The translations under genes and the position numbers were made by a program. This document shows, piece by piece, positions 32,641 through 43,401 of a DNA stretch of 64,000 nt (positions are counted from its first letter, which is position 1; each line of letters begins with the position of its first letter). Under the pieces are notes generated by a model. The model made no database searches, was not told the DNA's origin, and saw nothing but the letters and a program-made list of their open reading frames with translations. Source of the DNA: Aquatica leii (lineage: Eukaryota; Arthropoda; Insecta; Coleoptera; Lampyridae); the NCBI GenBank assembly GCA_035610365.1, contig CM069433.1, positions 173,988,882 to 174,052,881 on the forward strand, read 5' to 3'.

Positions 32641-33345
32641 GCTACAGCGTTTAGCGTTTCTTTTATTCATGTTTTCAGTAAGATTAACGTAAAATTTAAA
32701 ATTAAAAAAGTATTGTAACAACCACGATTATTCCGTGAAGAGCGGCAGCAGCTACAAATGATACAACGTCGTCTATTCCAGATAAACATAGAGATTTCTA
32801 ATAAATTAGTAATCCCGAACTATACTGAAATAGAAACTTCTAAATTCGATACGTGCAGATAAAAGTTGCAGCCGGCGGAGTGAATTTTTGGACAACTTTT
32901 GTTTGTGGATTATGTGTTACAAAAACCCAAAAAAAGTTTTAAAATTAAAAACCAAGAGAAAACATGGGTACCATATATTGACATCAAATAAAATATCTTC
33001 TTTACACAAAATAATAAAAAAATATTTGCGAAAGTTGTAGGGTCCTTAAAGTTTTACACTTTAAAATTATTTTCTACTATACAGGATACATAATACATAC
33101 ATAATATCAGGGAAAAAAAATCTTTTTAATGTTACACCTTGTATATTAATACGTTTTTTGAACCCTTTTAAGATGAATTTTACAATGATAGAAAGCTATA
33201 AGTATTTTAAGTTAGTCTTTACAAAATTATAAGCAGTTTTAAAATTTTAATGATTTCAAAGAATGACATACTTTGGAGAAACAGAATCTTCTATCAAAAC
33301 GCTTTTCTAAAATGAAATTTTGTTTCATTGTGTAATATTGTAATA
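32641..33345. other. AT-rich stretch, no gene recognised
   Basis: No protein signature. The first part may be downstream Penelope sequence. No tandem array seen. Confidence 0.4.
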
Positions 33346-33989
33346 CAGGTTGTTCTGTATTAGAGATCAAAGATACAGAACTTTAAAGAACAAAAACTCG
33401 TTTTTTTTTTAATAGAACAACCTCATTTGGAATTCTACATCTTGCAGAGAATTACTTAGATTAATTTGTTGGTAATCTAGTATGCTATGTAAACAATTGT
33501 AAATTTTGACAAATAAATAAACTAAGCATTTTTCTAAAAATAAATAAATGCACTTTTGTACAAGAAACAGCAAAAAATAATAAGCAAGAAAAATTACATG
33601 GTAAGACACAAAGGGACAAACAATAATTCTAATAGGAACGAGGAAACTTAAAAACCAAATTAAATAATTCTCTAATTCATAACAGTTTCCAAGTTGCCCC
33701 CTCACCAAAATTGGTACATCTCTGTAATCGATTTTTAAGGAAAGCACTAACATTTCTCAATGTGTTGGTGCGTGCTCGATAAACTACGTCTTTAACGTAA
33801 CTCCATAGAAAAAAGTTAATTTTGGAGTCAGGTGATCGTGGAGGCTATCTAATTAGACCACTTCTTTTAATCTACATTTGTGGAAATGTACCATTAAGAT
33901 GATTATAAATAGGGCCAGTGTGGCGAACAGGAACACCTTCATGCAAATACCACATCCTATCTTGAATATTCCGTGAAATAATTTATAGA
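33346..33989 (-). pseudogene. Mariner-type transposase, C-terminal fragment
   Basis: Minus-strand reading from 33989 gives NIQDRMWYLHEGVPVRHTGP (family: W-x-Q-D-G-A-P-x-H), NHLNGTFPQ, then WPPRSPD-like and INFFLWSYVKDVVYRART. It parallels WLQQDGAPPHF ... SPDLSPLDFFLWGY in the intact transposase at 52666, so it belongs to the same broad group. The second catalytic Asp (QQDGAP) is Glu here. TACAGGTTGTTCTGTAT at about 33346 could be its terminal repeat. It breaks off exactly where a hAT-like terminus begins at 33990. The matching N-terminal part lies on the same strand at 39040-39360. Confidence 0.75.
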
Positions 33990-34730
33990 CAGGGCTGAGC
34001 TGTATTTCAACTATATGCATTTCAAATACCAATTGCAAATACATTTTTAACGTGTATTTTCTATTTCAAATATTTTGCATTTCGTATTTCAAATACATTT
34101 TTTAAGTACTTTGCAACACTGCCGCTTTTACATTTTTTTGTTGTTTTTAGTGTGTTTTTTAATTATATCATGGTTGAGGTTGGAGTCATGTACGTGGTAA
34201 ACAACTGAGCATCAAAGATACAGTAGCATTATGTAAAAATACGTTAAAAACACGTGGAAAAAAGTACCGATGATGATAAAAAAGAACCTCTTCTAGCTAT
34301 TTTAAATGGCAAGTACTTTGAAATCATTAGTAATAATAAGGACAAGTTGAAGACGCAGTGCTTACTGTGCAAATCTGGAAGTGGTAAAGAAATAGAAACA
34401 GTAGTAAGTGGATCTTTCAGAGCAACATCTAATTTCAAACTTTAAATGAAGGTAAGATTCGCCCTTCGATTTAGTATAGTATAACACAGTGCTGCTTATT
34501 GCAATCACGGATAATCACTCGCGTAATGTTATCACTTTATTAAAAAACGAAATGAAGTTTCTGATTGCCGCAATAAAAAGACGCAATCTTAGCCTAAAGA
34601 AAAAATTACATTATATATCGTTTGATGTTGCCAAAAATGTCACCAGAATGCTGCTGCGCAATTAAAAATTAACTGTGTACCAATAATTAGAATAGTAGTA
34701 CTGGATTCAATTGGTAGTGCAGTACCAGTA
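33990..34730 (+). mobile_element. hAT-like terminus and BED-type finger exon fragment
   Basis: CAGGGCTGAGCTGTATTTCA (33990-34009) looks like a hAT terminal repeat. A related segment in reverse orientation ends near 61989. A short open frame (34254-34445) reads ILNGKYFEIIS and TQCLLCKSGSG, followed by FRATSNFKL, resembling the BED-type zinc-finger start of a hAT transposase. Whether this belongs with the ZMYM1-like gene at 34.7 kb or to another hAT element is unclear. The region 34450-34730 shows no recognisable coding. Confidence 0.45.
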
Positions 34731-36914
34731 CCACGATTAATTATATAGATTACAATGACCCGGAAAACTGGCCTGACTATTGTGAAAATAATTTTCGTCA
34801 GATTTTATTACAAAATCCACCACATCAAATTATAACATATAATTTTCCCAAAGATTCCAAAAATCGAAGATTTTCTCCAATTCACTATAAAAGAAAACTA
34901 GCTAATGGTGAAAAAGTATACCGTACATGGTTGATGTATTCGACTATAAAAGATGCGGTTTTTTGTTTTTGCTGCAAATTATTTAATAAAATCAGCTCGT
35001 CAATCCTAGAAAAATCAGGATCAAAAGACTGGAAAAATATTGGAGCAATTCTATCTTCACATGAAAGGAATACTTTCCATTTAGACAACTTTCAGACCTG
35101 GAAAGAACTTGATGTGCGTATATCCAAAGAAAAAACAATTGATAATATTAACCAGCAAAGTATCAAAGAAGAAGAACAATATTGGCGGCAAATTTTGGAA
35201 CGTTTGATCGCTTTGATCAGAGTACTTGCCACTCAAAACTTAGCATTTCGTGGAACACATGAAAAGTTGTACAATAACAACAACGGTAATTTTTTGAAGT
35301 TTGTAGAATATCTAGCCCTCTTTGGCCCTGTAATGAACGAACATTTGCGCAGGGTCAAAAATCAAGAAATTATAGTTCATTACCTGGGAAAAGATATTCA
35401 AAAAGAACTTATGCAGATCCTAGCAGGAGCTATAAAAAATAAAATTTTGTCACTTGTGAAATCGGCAAAATATTATTCAATTATTTTGGATTGCACACCA
35501 GACGTTAGTCATATTGAACAGATGACTATGATTATACGTTTTGTTGATATTATCAAACCGCTAGATAGTGAGATGTTCGAGCCTGCAGTAATAATAAGAG
35601 AACACTTCCTAGGATTTATTCCATTAGACGAAACTACTGGGGCATTAATAACAGAAACTTTGATTGAAAAGATTGAGCAAATGGAATTACAAATTGAAAA
35701 TCTCCGTGGACAAGGGTATGATAATGGAAGTAATATGAAAGGAAAAGAAAAAGGTGTACAAAACAGAATTCTAAACATAAACCCGCGAGCTTTTTTTATT
35801 CCCTGCAACGCACATTCTTTAAATTTAGTTGTCAATGATGCCTGTAAATGTTGCCTAGAAGCGACTAATTTCTTTAGTTTAGTTCAACAGATTTATAATT
35901 ACGTTTCTGCATCGACTCAACGTTGGCATGTGTTTATTAGCCATGTCGTGGATTTAACAGTTAAACCGTTAAGCGAAACAAGATGGGAAAGTAGGATTGA
36001 TGTTTTAAAGCCTATAAGGTATCAGATTGGTGCAATATATGATGCTTTAATGGAAATTTTTGATGACCCAAGACTAAATAATTCATGTAGTAATACTTCC
36101 CGAACGGACGCAAAGGCTCTTGCCGATGCAATTTGTAAATTCAAGTTTATGGTATACCTTGTCACATGGTATAACATTCTTAATGAAGTGAATGTTACAA
36201 GCAAAATACTACAAAAAGAGAATTCTGATATACATTCAGCTACAAAACAACTTCAAGTGACTAAAAATTACCTGTTAAAATGTAGTTTTAATTGATGCTG
36301 CCGAGATTGCAACGGAATTAAAAACAGAAGTGAAATTTGAGCCCGATGAATGTAGAAGAAGGTTACATAAACGGCAGTTTGAATATGAAGCTCAAGACGA
36401 GGCACCACAAGATCCTAAACAGAAATTCAAAGTAGAATTCTACTACACTATCTTGGACATGGCTATACAGTCTATTGAAGAGAGATTCCAACAATTAGAA
36501 GAACATAATATTCTATTTGGTTTCCTTTATGATATATCCAATATCAACAAAAAGACACATGCGGATATACTTACTGACTGTAAACATTTGGAAACGTCTT
36601 TGACGCATAACGCTAATATGGATATTGATGCTTATAATCTTTGCAATGAGCTTCAAGTAGTAGCTCGAAGGCTTCCAAAACCTATGTCACCATCAGATGT
36701 GCTTCTTTATATAGTACAACAAAAATTGGAAGATTGTGTACCAAATGTTGTTGTATCCTTGAGAATACTATTAACACTTCCAGTGTCCGTGGCTAGTGGA
36801 GAACGCAGTTTTTCAAAATTAAAATTAATTCAAACTTTCTGTGTGGTTGTTAAAACTAAATTAATCGTAATAACAGTGTTTTTTTTCTTTTTATTCAGAA
36901 TGTCAACTATTTAA
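34731..36914 (+). pseudogene. ZMYM1-like hAT transposase, one frameshift and lost tail
   Basis: Coding begins before the 454-residue open frame: WPDYCENNFRQILLQNP and NGEKVYRTWLMYSTIKDAVF, then CFCCKLF form the TTF-type finger. The open frame (34931-36295) has KYYSIILDCTPDVSHIEQMT (catalytic entry), LRGQGYDNGSNMKGKEKGV (RxQGYDxxxNMxG), PCNAHSLNLVVNDA and SETRWESR, all in ZMYM1-like order. A one-base shift near 36290 leads to DAAEIATELKTEVKFEPDE and on to VSLRILLTLPVSVASGERSF (near 36790), the hAT dimerisation motif. The last part of that motif is replaced by unrelated sequence before the stop at 36912. An intact protein would mobilise its hAT element. It is one of the better preserved reading frames in the window. 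Confidence 0.85.
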
Positions 36915-37869
36915 TGCAACAGGTCCGTAATTTTCGATTTATTTGGTTTAAAATTTTGGTTTTGCCCGATTGCGCGACGCAAAGGAAAGTACTGTATTTA
37001 TCAGCTTATTTATATTTGTACGTATGTTTGTTCCTTTGTGGTGGTTTGTGGACCAAACGCATAGCGCAATTTTTATGATTCTTAACCAACCAGACGCCAT
37101 TTTGTGAAAAAAAATAAAAGTTGACGAACTATGTTAAATGGGATATCATTAAATAGGCATTTGAAAATTACCTATGAGATTCTTATTTTTCATTTCGTTA
37201 GCAACTATTTTTCCTTAAATTTTTATTGCTTATCAAGTTCTTATATAAGCATATAATAGGTTTTACTCTGGGTGTTTTACTACGACGCTTAAGATTTTAT
37301 ATATAATATATAATTCTTAAACTAGAATTAGATACAAATCCAGAATTTTTTTTACTACTACTTACTACTTTTACTACTTTGAAAGATAATTTTAACGACC
37401 GTTACTTAAAGTTACTTAATACAATAAAAAATAATCTAATTAGGAATAAATAAATAATAAACTAAATGGTACGGTCGGAGACCTTAAGTAAAATAAATCA
37501 AATTATACGTTCGGAGGGGGGCTGTGGCGCGCGGGGCCAAAATAGTCGTTGGCGTGAGCGAGTAGACCACCGGAAGCTACTTAATAATCCCCACGATTTA
37601 TGAAAATAAAATGACGGATTTGCGAAATTTATCGTATTATAATCCTAACTAAAAATGTAATATAAAAAAAAAATTAATTAGAAAAAATCAAAAAACCCGA
37701 CTGAGTAAAAAGTGAACTTTAAATAAAAAATCAAGTACACCATTGAAATAATTTCTTGATCCATACACACATAAAACAAATAATAAATTTTAATGCAAAA
37801 CATATCGACTTGAACAGTCGGGATCCATTAAAAATTTAGACCGGCTCAAATTTTCCAAATAATGGGTTC
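36915..37869. other. AT-rich stretch, no gene recognised
   Basis: No protein signature. A short GC-rich patch (GGGGGGCTGTGGCGCGCGGGG region near 37516-37540) stands out from the AT-rich background. Its origin is unknown. Confidence 0.4.
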
Positions 37870-38815
37870 CAGTGGCGGCTTCTCTATTAGGTCATTCGGA
37901 CAATGACCCTCCAAAATAAATTAGAAAATTATTTTATTTACTTTAAAATTACAAGAACCCGCGTTTAAATCAAATTATCAGCGTTTGAATTTCAATTTTC
38001 ATTGTAAGCGCAACAGATGCGAAAAGTTACGAATTTACCCGAGGCTGTTGTGTTTTATAGTCCCTGTGTATTATATTGGATTATATAATGCAGCCGAATC
38101 GTAAATGATACTTATTGTAGTCAAGAGTGCAACACGCATAATACAATCTTATGCGAATTAGAAAAAGACAACTAAATGGTTTCTGCGGTTGTCAGCCGAG
38201 TCTCATTTCGCGTACTCAATGCAATGCTACGTCATTTATTATTATCTCTGCAATACGTGTTTGTAAAACACAAATGCTGTAATGCACATTTTTTATCTCA
38301 TACGACAAACTTTGCACTCGATTTTTTAATTGTTTGATAACATTCGTTTGTAACCAATGTCAATGACTTTCACAAGTTAAAAGAAAATTAATTATGTTTT
38401 AGTACATATTACCGTTTTTGTTTGATAAAAACATTAATCGCTAATAATAGTTTAAATTTAGAAAAACGTTTAGAATTTAAAACCAATGGTTGTCCTCGGC
38501 CTTTACTTCAAATTCGATAAACAAGTAAACATAAAAATAAAGAACTACACCGTAATTTTAAAGAATCTATGTACGAGTTATCAGAATAGATTTGTGTATG
38601 TAAAGAAACATGGAAAAATTTTTAATTGAAAACATTGTAAATTTCAATGAACTTGTTATCGATCATTTTGCTGATTCTAAAGATGGACGAATAATAGATC
38701 TTAAATATAAATAGCTTTAATGCAAAAACGTTTTTTATTTACTTTTTGTGATAATTGCGTGTTTTTGAATATTTCAAAATGACCCTCTGGTATGATTGAC
38801 CACCAGCCGCCACTG
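37870..38815. mobile_element. Non-autonomous hAT element with 8-bp target duplication
   Basis: The 946-bp element starts CAGTGGCGGCTTCTC and ends CACCAGCCGCCACTG, inverted termini of the CAGTGGCGGCT type common in hAT elements. A perfect 8-bp direct repeat ATGGGTTC flanks it (37862-37869 and 38816-38823). GGTCATT and AATGACCCTC motifs recur near both ends. No transposase is encoded, so it depends on an enzyme supplied elsewhere. Confidence 0.95.
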
Positions 38816-39039
38816 ATGGGTTCATATGCTATGGAAATGACAGGAAATATCAACTGTTGTAAATAGTAAACGTTTGGGAAATTAGAGATTTTCAATCCGG
38901 ATCATATATTTGTGGTGACAAAAGATTTCAAATATTTTAGTAATTCAGGTACGATGTGATTAGAATATTTTGTAGTTCAAATACAATGATGTAGCAAAAA
39001 AAACCAGCATCTACATTTATCAGTTGTAGAGCCCAATTA

Positions 39040-39360
39040 CAAAATGGCAATTAGTTTAGTTTATCATTTTCACTCAATTCTTACAATAGCTGAATATGAT
39101 ATAGGTGCATTTTATTTTTTTTAAGAATCCTCCGTGTAGTAGATCGACTAATATCTAATTGTTGCAATAAATGTCTACTATTTACTTGAGGATTCTATGT
39201 CACAGCCAAAAGTACATTAAATTCATTTTCTTCATTTAAAGATCGTTTTGTTCTAACGTTTTTCTCGTACGCCACATTTCCCGTTCGTTCAGAACGTTCT
39301 ATTAGATTTTTGATTGACCTTCTATATGGTTTCCTTTTTTTGGGTACACAAACCATTTCG
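39040..39360 (-). pseudogene. Mariner-type transposase, N-terminal fragment
   Basis: Minus-strand reading from about 39310 gives IERSERTGNVAYEKNVRTKR, then SLNEENEFNVLLAVT, NPQVNSRHLLQQLDISRSTT, RRILKKNKMHLYHIQLL and ELSENDKL. This is the paired helix-turn-helix region (NPxxSxRxLxxxxxISxxTVxRILKxxxxxPY) of mariner-type transposases, close in style to residues 60-130 of the 52.7-kb protein. One stop lies within it. Further downstream (to about 39000) NWALQLIN matches the following block. It fits as the N-terminal half of the fragment at 33346-33989. Confidence 0.75.
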
Positions 39361-39539
39361 ACTATTTCGAAAAACCGTTATAATGAAAAATTATAAAAAC
39401 ATTGTTTCGCTGACTTACAATTTACAATTTAATATCAGAATTCGCAATAGTTTTCATATCATAGTAGATCACCAAGAAATGTAATATAGTCGTGGAAAAA
39501 TGTACTTTTGTCATGTCAAATTTTAAATTAGGTCATTTC

Positions 39540-40590
39540 ATTTAAAAAATCGGGTAACGTTGTTGTCGCCAGCAAACGGGGCTAAACAATCAATGTGAAC
39601 CACTCTTTGGTTTTCAGATGCGATATATGACGTCATTAATACGCTGCATAACTTTATAAAAGTCCTTCCATTACCTCTGCAAAATCTGCGACAAACCACG
39701 TTATCTGGTCTTTATTCTGTCGCTGGCAATTTGTATGTTTTTACAGACCGCCTCATGTACTTCGTCTAGCCTTTTCAACAACTTGCTGAGGTAGTCTTCT
39801 CTAGTAACTTTTTCTTACAGTTCTCGTCTAAATTTGAGGTCGCATGGTCCCATTGGTTGATTCATCCGTTCAGCGATGCGACCAGATTAAAGATGGAGCG
39901 GCGTCGTCCTAGTTGCGGCCTTGGTCGGAATGTAATTATAAAGGAACTCCATACCAGCAAAAAAAACTGTTTCACTAATACGTCTGCGACTATAGCTGCT
40001 TCTTGATTAGGTATGGCGAAAGCCTATGTCCGTTTCGTGAAAATATCCATTGCCACTAAGATGTATTTGTTTCCTCAATCAAATTCTGGGAACGACCGTG
40101 CGATGTCAATCGCTACTTTATCTAAAGGCCTTCCCACGTTATACTGTTTAATTGATGCTTTGCGTTTTTTTACTGGATCATTTTCTGATGTGCAGACCGT
40201 ACACTTACGTCCTCTTTGCAGTTCACCTAGCAGAATCATTTTCGAGCTTTCCCTGATGCCAATGATGCAACACCCCTAACACTCTCTTCGGCACTACCAA
40301 CTGCAGTCTGTTTTTCGTAATTTTGACACTATCTAGGAATTGTTTAAAAAGACCGTCTTCTACTCTCAAAAAGTTTCACTGCGCCCAGTACGCTTTCATG
40401 TTTCTGCTTAAAGCACTCACTTCTTATCAGATTGGTGGTTTATTGTTTGCTTTCAAATTCAAGAGTACTCTTATTTTAGGATCACTTTCTTGTTCGCAAA
40501 CAACTGTTCAGGTTCCTACTCGTCATCAACCATAGCAGTTTTCCGGAGGCATTCAATCTTCTCTTCAAGTTGCAAACAATGGTTTCAATC
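39540..40590 (-). pseudogene. Gypsy integrase remnant, minus-strand copy
   Basis: Minus-strand frames match the same gypsy lineage as the 25-31 kb element. Near 40430-40390 a piece reads SRNMKAYWAQ (its counterpart near 30260 is SRNISVLGAV), and near 40330-40290 NRLQLVVPK. TTPLHL and RIAERMNQPMGPCD (39910-39850) are the integrase core block with the catalytic glutamate region, and IPNQEAAIVADVLVKQFF is near 39990. A further stretch to 39560 shows MTSYIASENQRVVHIDCLAP-like C-terminal sequence. Many stops. It follows the RNase H fragment at 40600-40880 in normal order. Confidence 0.75.
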
Positions 40591-40599
40591 TGCCGGACA

Positions 40600-40880
40600 T
40601 GGTCTTTTGGACAAGGCATTACCGTTCCGATGACTAATCCGTCACGCTGCTCTCTCATAATCATACTCTGCAGTTTCTTGATCCATCTTACCATTTATCT
40701 TTCAGGATTACGAAACGGCAATAGCCACTTCAAAGCGGCGTGGTTCATCCTTAGTAAACATTTTCAACTATACAAACATTTGTAGAAGTGTTTTATGAAC
40801 TTGGTGAGTGCTAAAATTTCTCTCCTAGTCACGCAGTAATTATTTTCTGGTCTAGACAAAACCTTACGCAATGACTTTTT
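40600..40880 (-). pseudogene. Gypsy RNase H remnant, minus-strand copy
   Basis: KVLSRPENNYCVTRREILAL and KFIKHFYKCLY (40866-40775) are RNase H blocks. In another frame MVRWIKKLQSM (40694-40660) matches the RWIxxLQEY stretch. LRMNHAALKWL corresponds to LRTDHAALKWL, with the catalytic-region aspartate changed to asparagine. The DALSRR-like ending is worn away near 40600. Confidence 0.8.
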
Positions 40881-40959
40881 TTTGTTTGTGTTACATCTAT
40901 GAAAGAACTGCAACTATGGCCTTAGATAATCGGCGAAGTGACTAAGGCCTGTTTTAGTT

Positions 40960-41640
40960 GATAAAAAGCATTTTTTTAGGATTTATTCTATCTAAACTCT
41001 GATCTTTCTTTGGTCAATTTTGTCAAAGGTTTAGCAAATCCGGGTACAAATCTTCTATAATAAATGCACAACCCAAGGAAACTTTGGACCTGGGTTTGTC
41101 GATTGGTGTTGACCATGCTTGCACTACTCGGATTTTGTCTAGGTCAGCCTTTATTAAAACTCTAGATACGATGTAGACACAGTATTGCACTTCCAAACAG
41201 CTATCTGGCGTCGTAGAATACGCCAACCGTGTCAGCCTAGTAATGTCAGCTTCAAACTCTTGAAGCCTCTGTGCAGCTTTCTGAATGCAGTTTTTTTTAT
41301 TTTAACTCGATATACTTGTTGCAGATGAGCATCTCTATATCTAATTTTTAAATGTAAAATTAACAATTTCTAATTTTCATGAAGGTGGTCAGGAAATCTT
41401 CAAAATTCCAAGCGCTTCTCCACGTAAGGACACTATAAAAGACGTCGCTTTCTGTTCGTTGCTCCAACCATTAGCTGTAGCTGCGGCTTCAAACTGCTTG
41501 TAATGTGTGGTCTCTTTTTGATGTTTTATTAGTAACTCTTCAAGCAGCTTTGTTCTTTCGCTTAATTTGTTTTTAAATTTATCGCACATGTCTTCTCTTA
41601 AATTTAAAATACGTTTCTTCGTGAACACCTCTAACTTATT
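40960..41640 (-). pseudogene. Gag fused to reverse transcriptase by deletion
   Basis: Reading leftwards from 41640, gag comes first: KLLEELLIKHQKETTHYKQF, EAAATANGWSNEQKATSFIV and SLRGEALGILKI. Then in shifted frame QRLQEFEADITRLTRLAYST. At about 41175 the gag run TTPDSCLE passes without a break into reverse-transcriptase sequence VQYCVYIVSRVLIKADLDKI, then RVVQAW, within one open frame (41226-41023). In the related copies about 2 kb (gag end, protease and most of RT) lies between these points. The fusion frame is a deletion product, not a designed protein. Confidence 0.8.
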
Positions 41641-41952
41641 ATTGTTATATTTTTTTTGTCTTAAATTTTAAGCATGATCAAATTTTTTATTACTAAAACT
41701 TTTGGTTATCTAAACCGACATTTGTTTATGTTAACAAGACGTACACTTACACACCGTATTTATTTTTCCTTAGCACGTAAACTTTATTTATTTAGACCGA
41801 CACCGAATTTTGCTTCTCACTAAACTCGATTCGAAAACTAACTCCAGCTTTTCTTTAAATACTTTTTATATTCTTTTGTTATCTGCATCCAGAATGTTCC
41901 ACGTTTTTTGATCATTGCTTCAAAATTTCTAATTACTTTGAGAACGCTTCAA
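41641..41952 (-). repeat. Probable LTR of minus-strand gypsy copy
   Basis: On the minus strand this begins TTGAAGCGTTCTCAAAG (near 41953) and continues with AACGTGGAACATTC and AATATAAAAAG, resembling in order the LTRs at 24898 and 56111 (TGAAACGTTC ... GAACGT ... TATATA). It abuts a gag that lacks its first part, so the LTR-gag boundary is also deleted. No partner LTR was found near 39.5 kb. Confidence 0.45.
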
Positions 41953-42269
41953 TATTACAATATGACAACGATATTTTCATTCAATATTCAAATCATCTTT
42001 GGAAAATCTGTGGTAACTTTAAGGTAATTTTTTTATTAAATTATAAGCGATTTTTGGCTTAGAACGCGTCGTAGTTCAACACTCAGATTTTTTAAGCTTC
42101 GTCCTAGTCTTTCCTTGAAAGCCAAAACAAAAACTAGAACTTGGTTTTTGCCGTATTGTCGATCGTGAATTAAAAGAAACTGACGTTTTGCAAGACATTG
42201 CAACTTGCATCTTTGGAGCGGTGAATGTCACTAAACGAAAAAGTTTAAGTGACGATATATCATTAGCGA

Positions 42270-42660
42270 TCATGTAATTAAGAAACTTTCATTTATTGTT
42301 ACCGCTTGACTTACTTTCTTATTACTCGGAGTAAGAGTTTGTGTCCTTTCCAAGAAGGTTAATCTTTGTCTTATCGAGTGTAGTACTAGTAGCCAAGGTT
42401 TGCTGAGTTTTAAACCATCTTTCCGGTTCATATTATATGGATGTTTTTCTGTTTCCACAGCTTTGCGGATTAGTCTGAAAAAGTAGCAGAGTTCTAGACA
42501 ACGGTTTAGTTTGGGCAAAGTTTAGCGTGTGTCCTTAGTTCTACACGCGTTCTGCCACTCTTAATTTTGTAACTTTGCGGTGGCTGCGATCAGCTATATG
42601 TTCTTTTACTCTTTATATGTTCAATAGAGCGTCCAGTCTGTCCTATATACCTTGATATTA
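42270..42660 (-). pseudogene. Penelope-like GIY-YIG endonuclease tail, second family
   Basis: Minus-strand reading from 42655 gives YIGQTGRSIE, then in the next frame RIKEHIADRSHRKVTKLRVA, EHAWNEGHT-like remnants and LNFAQTKPLS. Further on ELCYFFRLIRKAVETEKHPY and NMNRKDGLKLSKPWL, the C-terminal block of Penelope GIY-YIG endonucleases (KHPNNxNRxxGxxLSxxW). It differs from the Penelope family at 31-32.6 kb. A frame change lies near 42520. It points away from the plus-strand Penelope RT that starts at about 42665. Confidence 0.8.
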
Positions 42661-42664
42661 ACAG

Positions 42665-43170
42665 ACAAGAGAGAGAAGGAGAGAAGCGGTTACGTGAGAA
42701 TAAGAATATTTTAGTACTAAGAGCAGATAAAAGAAACGCTACAGTCGTTATAAATACACAAGATTATAGCGAGAAAATGACAAACTTACTCTCGGAAGAT
42801 TGCTACAGACATCTACAAAGAAACTCTATATACACCAAAGTAAACTCTGCCATAAAGAACTTTACTGCTACAGATAATAACTAAAAACAAGCTTTATTTG
42901 TTAAAAATTAATTTAAGCCACGAATCTACGGTCTTCCTAAGATAAATAAAGAAAAACTCCTTCTTAGACCGATAGTGAGCATCATTAATTCACCGATCCA
43001 ATCGTTAGCACGTTATCTAGCTACAAAACCTTAGCCGTTAACAAGAATTAAAAAAACTCACAATAAAGATTCTACAGACTTTGTAAAAAAAAATCAGAAC
43101 GTAGAACAAAAGAAGATATCTTAGTCAGTTTTGACGTGGTATCTCTGTTTACTAAAGCATCGGTGTTGTT
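42665..43170 (+). pseudogene. Penelope-like reverse transcriptase, N-terminal part
   Basis: Plus-strand reading gives NILVLRADKRNATVVINTQD (near 42710-42770), the Penelope N-terminal block IxxADKGNATVV. MTNLLSEDCYRHLQRNSIY follows, then PRIYGLPKINKEKLLLRPIV (42920-42980) and NSPIQSLARYLATK. A shifted frame gives ISFDVVSLFTK-like sequence near 43120-43160, the first catalytic motif region. The rest of the RT is absent. Joined head to head with the GIY-YIG tail at 42270-42660, it shows an inverted Penelope arrangement. Confidence 0.85.
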
Positions 43171-43237
43171 TTTGCACAAGGAGAGAATTACTGGCATAAA
43201 AGCGCTAGAAAAAAAAGTCAACTGATTTAAATACTAA

Positions 43238-43356
43238 AGGAATAAGTTTCCAAACCCATCTGATGCAAAAGTTAGCAAAGGAATATTTGTTGGTTCACAA
43301 ATTAGGAAGCTGATTAAAGACGAAACAGATTTATTAAAAAATGTTTTCTAAGAAAT
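43238..43356 (+). pseudogene. Small fragment of the CACTA-like transposase family
   Basis: The reading KFPNPSDAKVSKGIFVGSQI and RKLIKDETDLLKN resembles FPRLSETKIKGGVFVGP and the following IRQLFQDSTF of the CACTA-like gene at 49022-50716. About 40 residues are present. No termini are attached. It shows that the family is, or was, present in more than one copy here. Confidence 0.7.
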
Positions 43357-43401
43357 AAAAAGTTTGACTATCGATAGTCAATGATTAAAAACAATAAATA
43401 A

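Noticed and set aside
33409..33753. 114-residue hydrophobic minus-strand open frame as a membrane protein gene
   Set aside because: It overlaps the decayed mariner C-terminal region in another frame; the Phe/Leu/Tyr bias follows from AT-rich sequence.
42076..42518. Pogo/Tigger-like DNA-binding domain on the minus strand
   Set aside because: The KHPYNMNRKDGLKLSKPWL block and the upstream YIGQTGR match a Penelope GIY-YIG tail much better.
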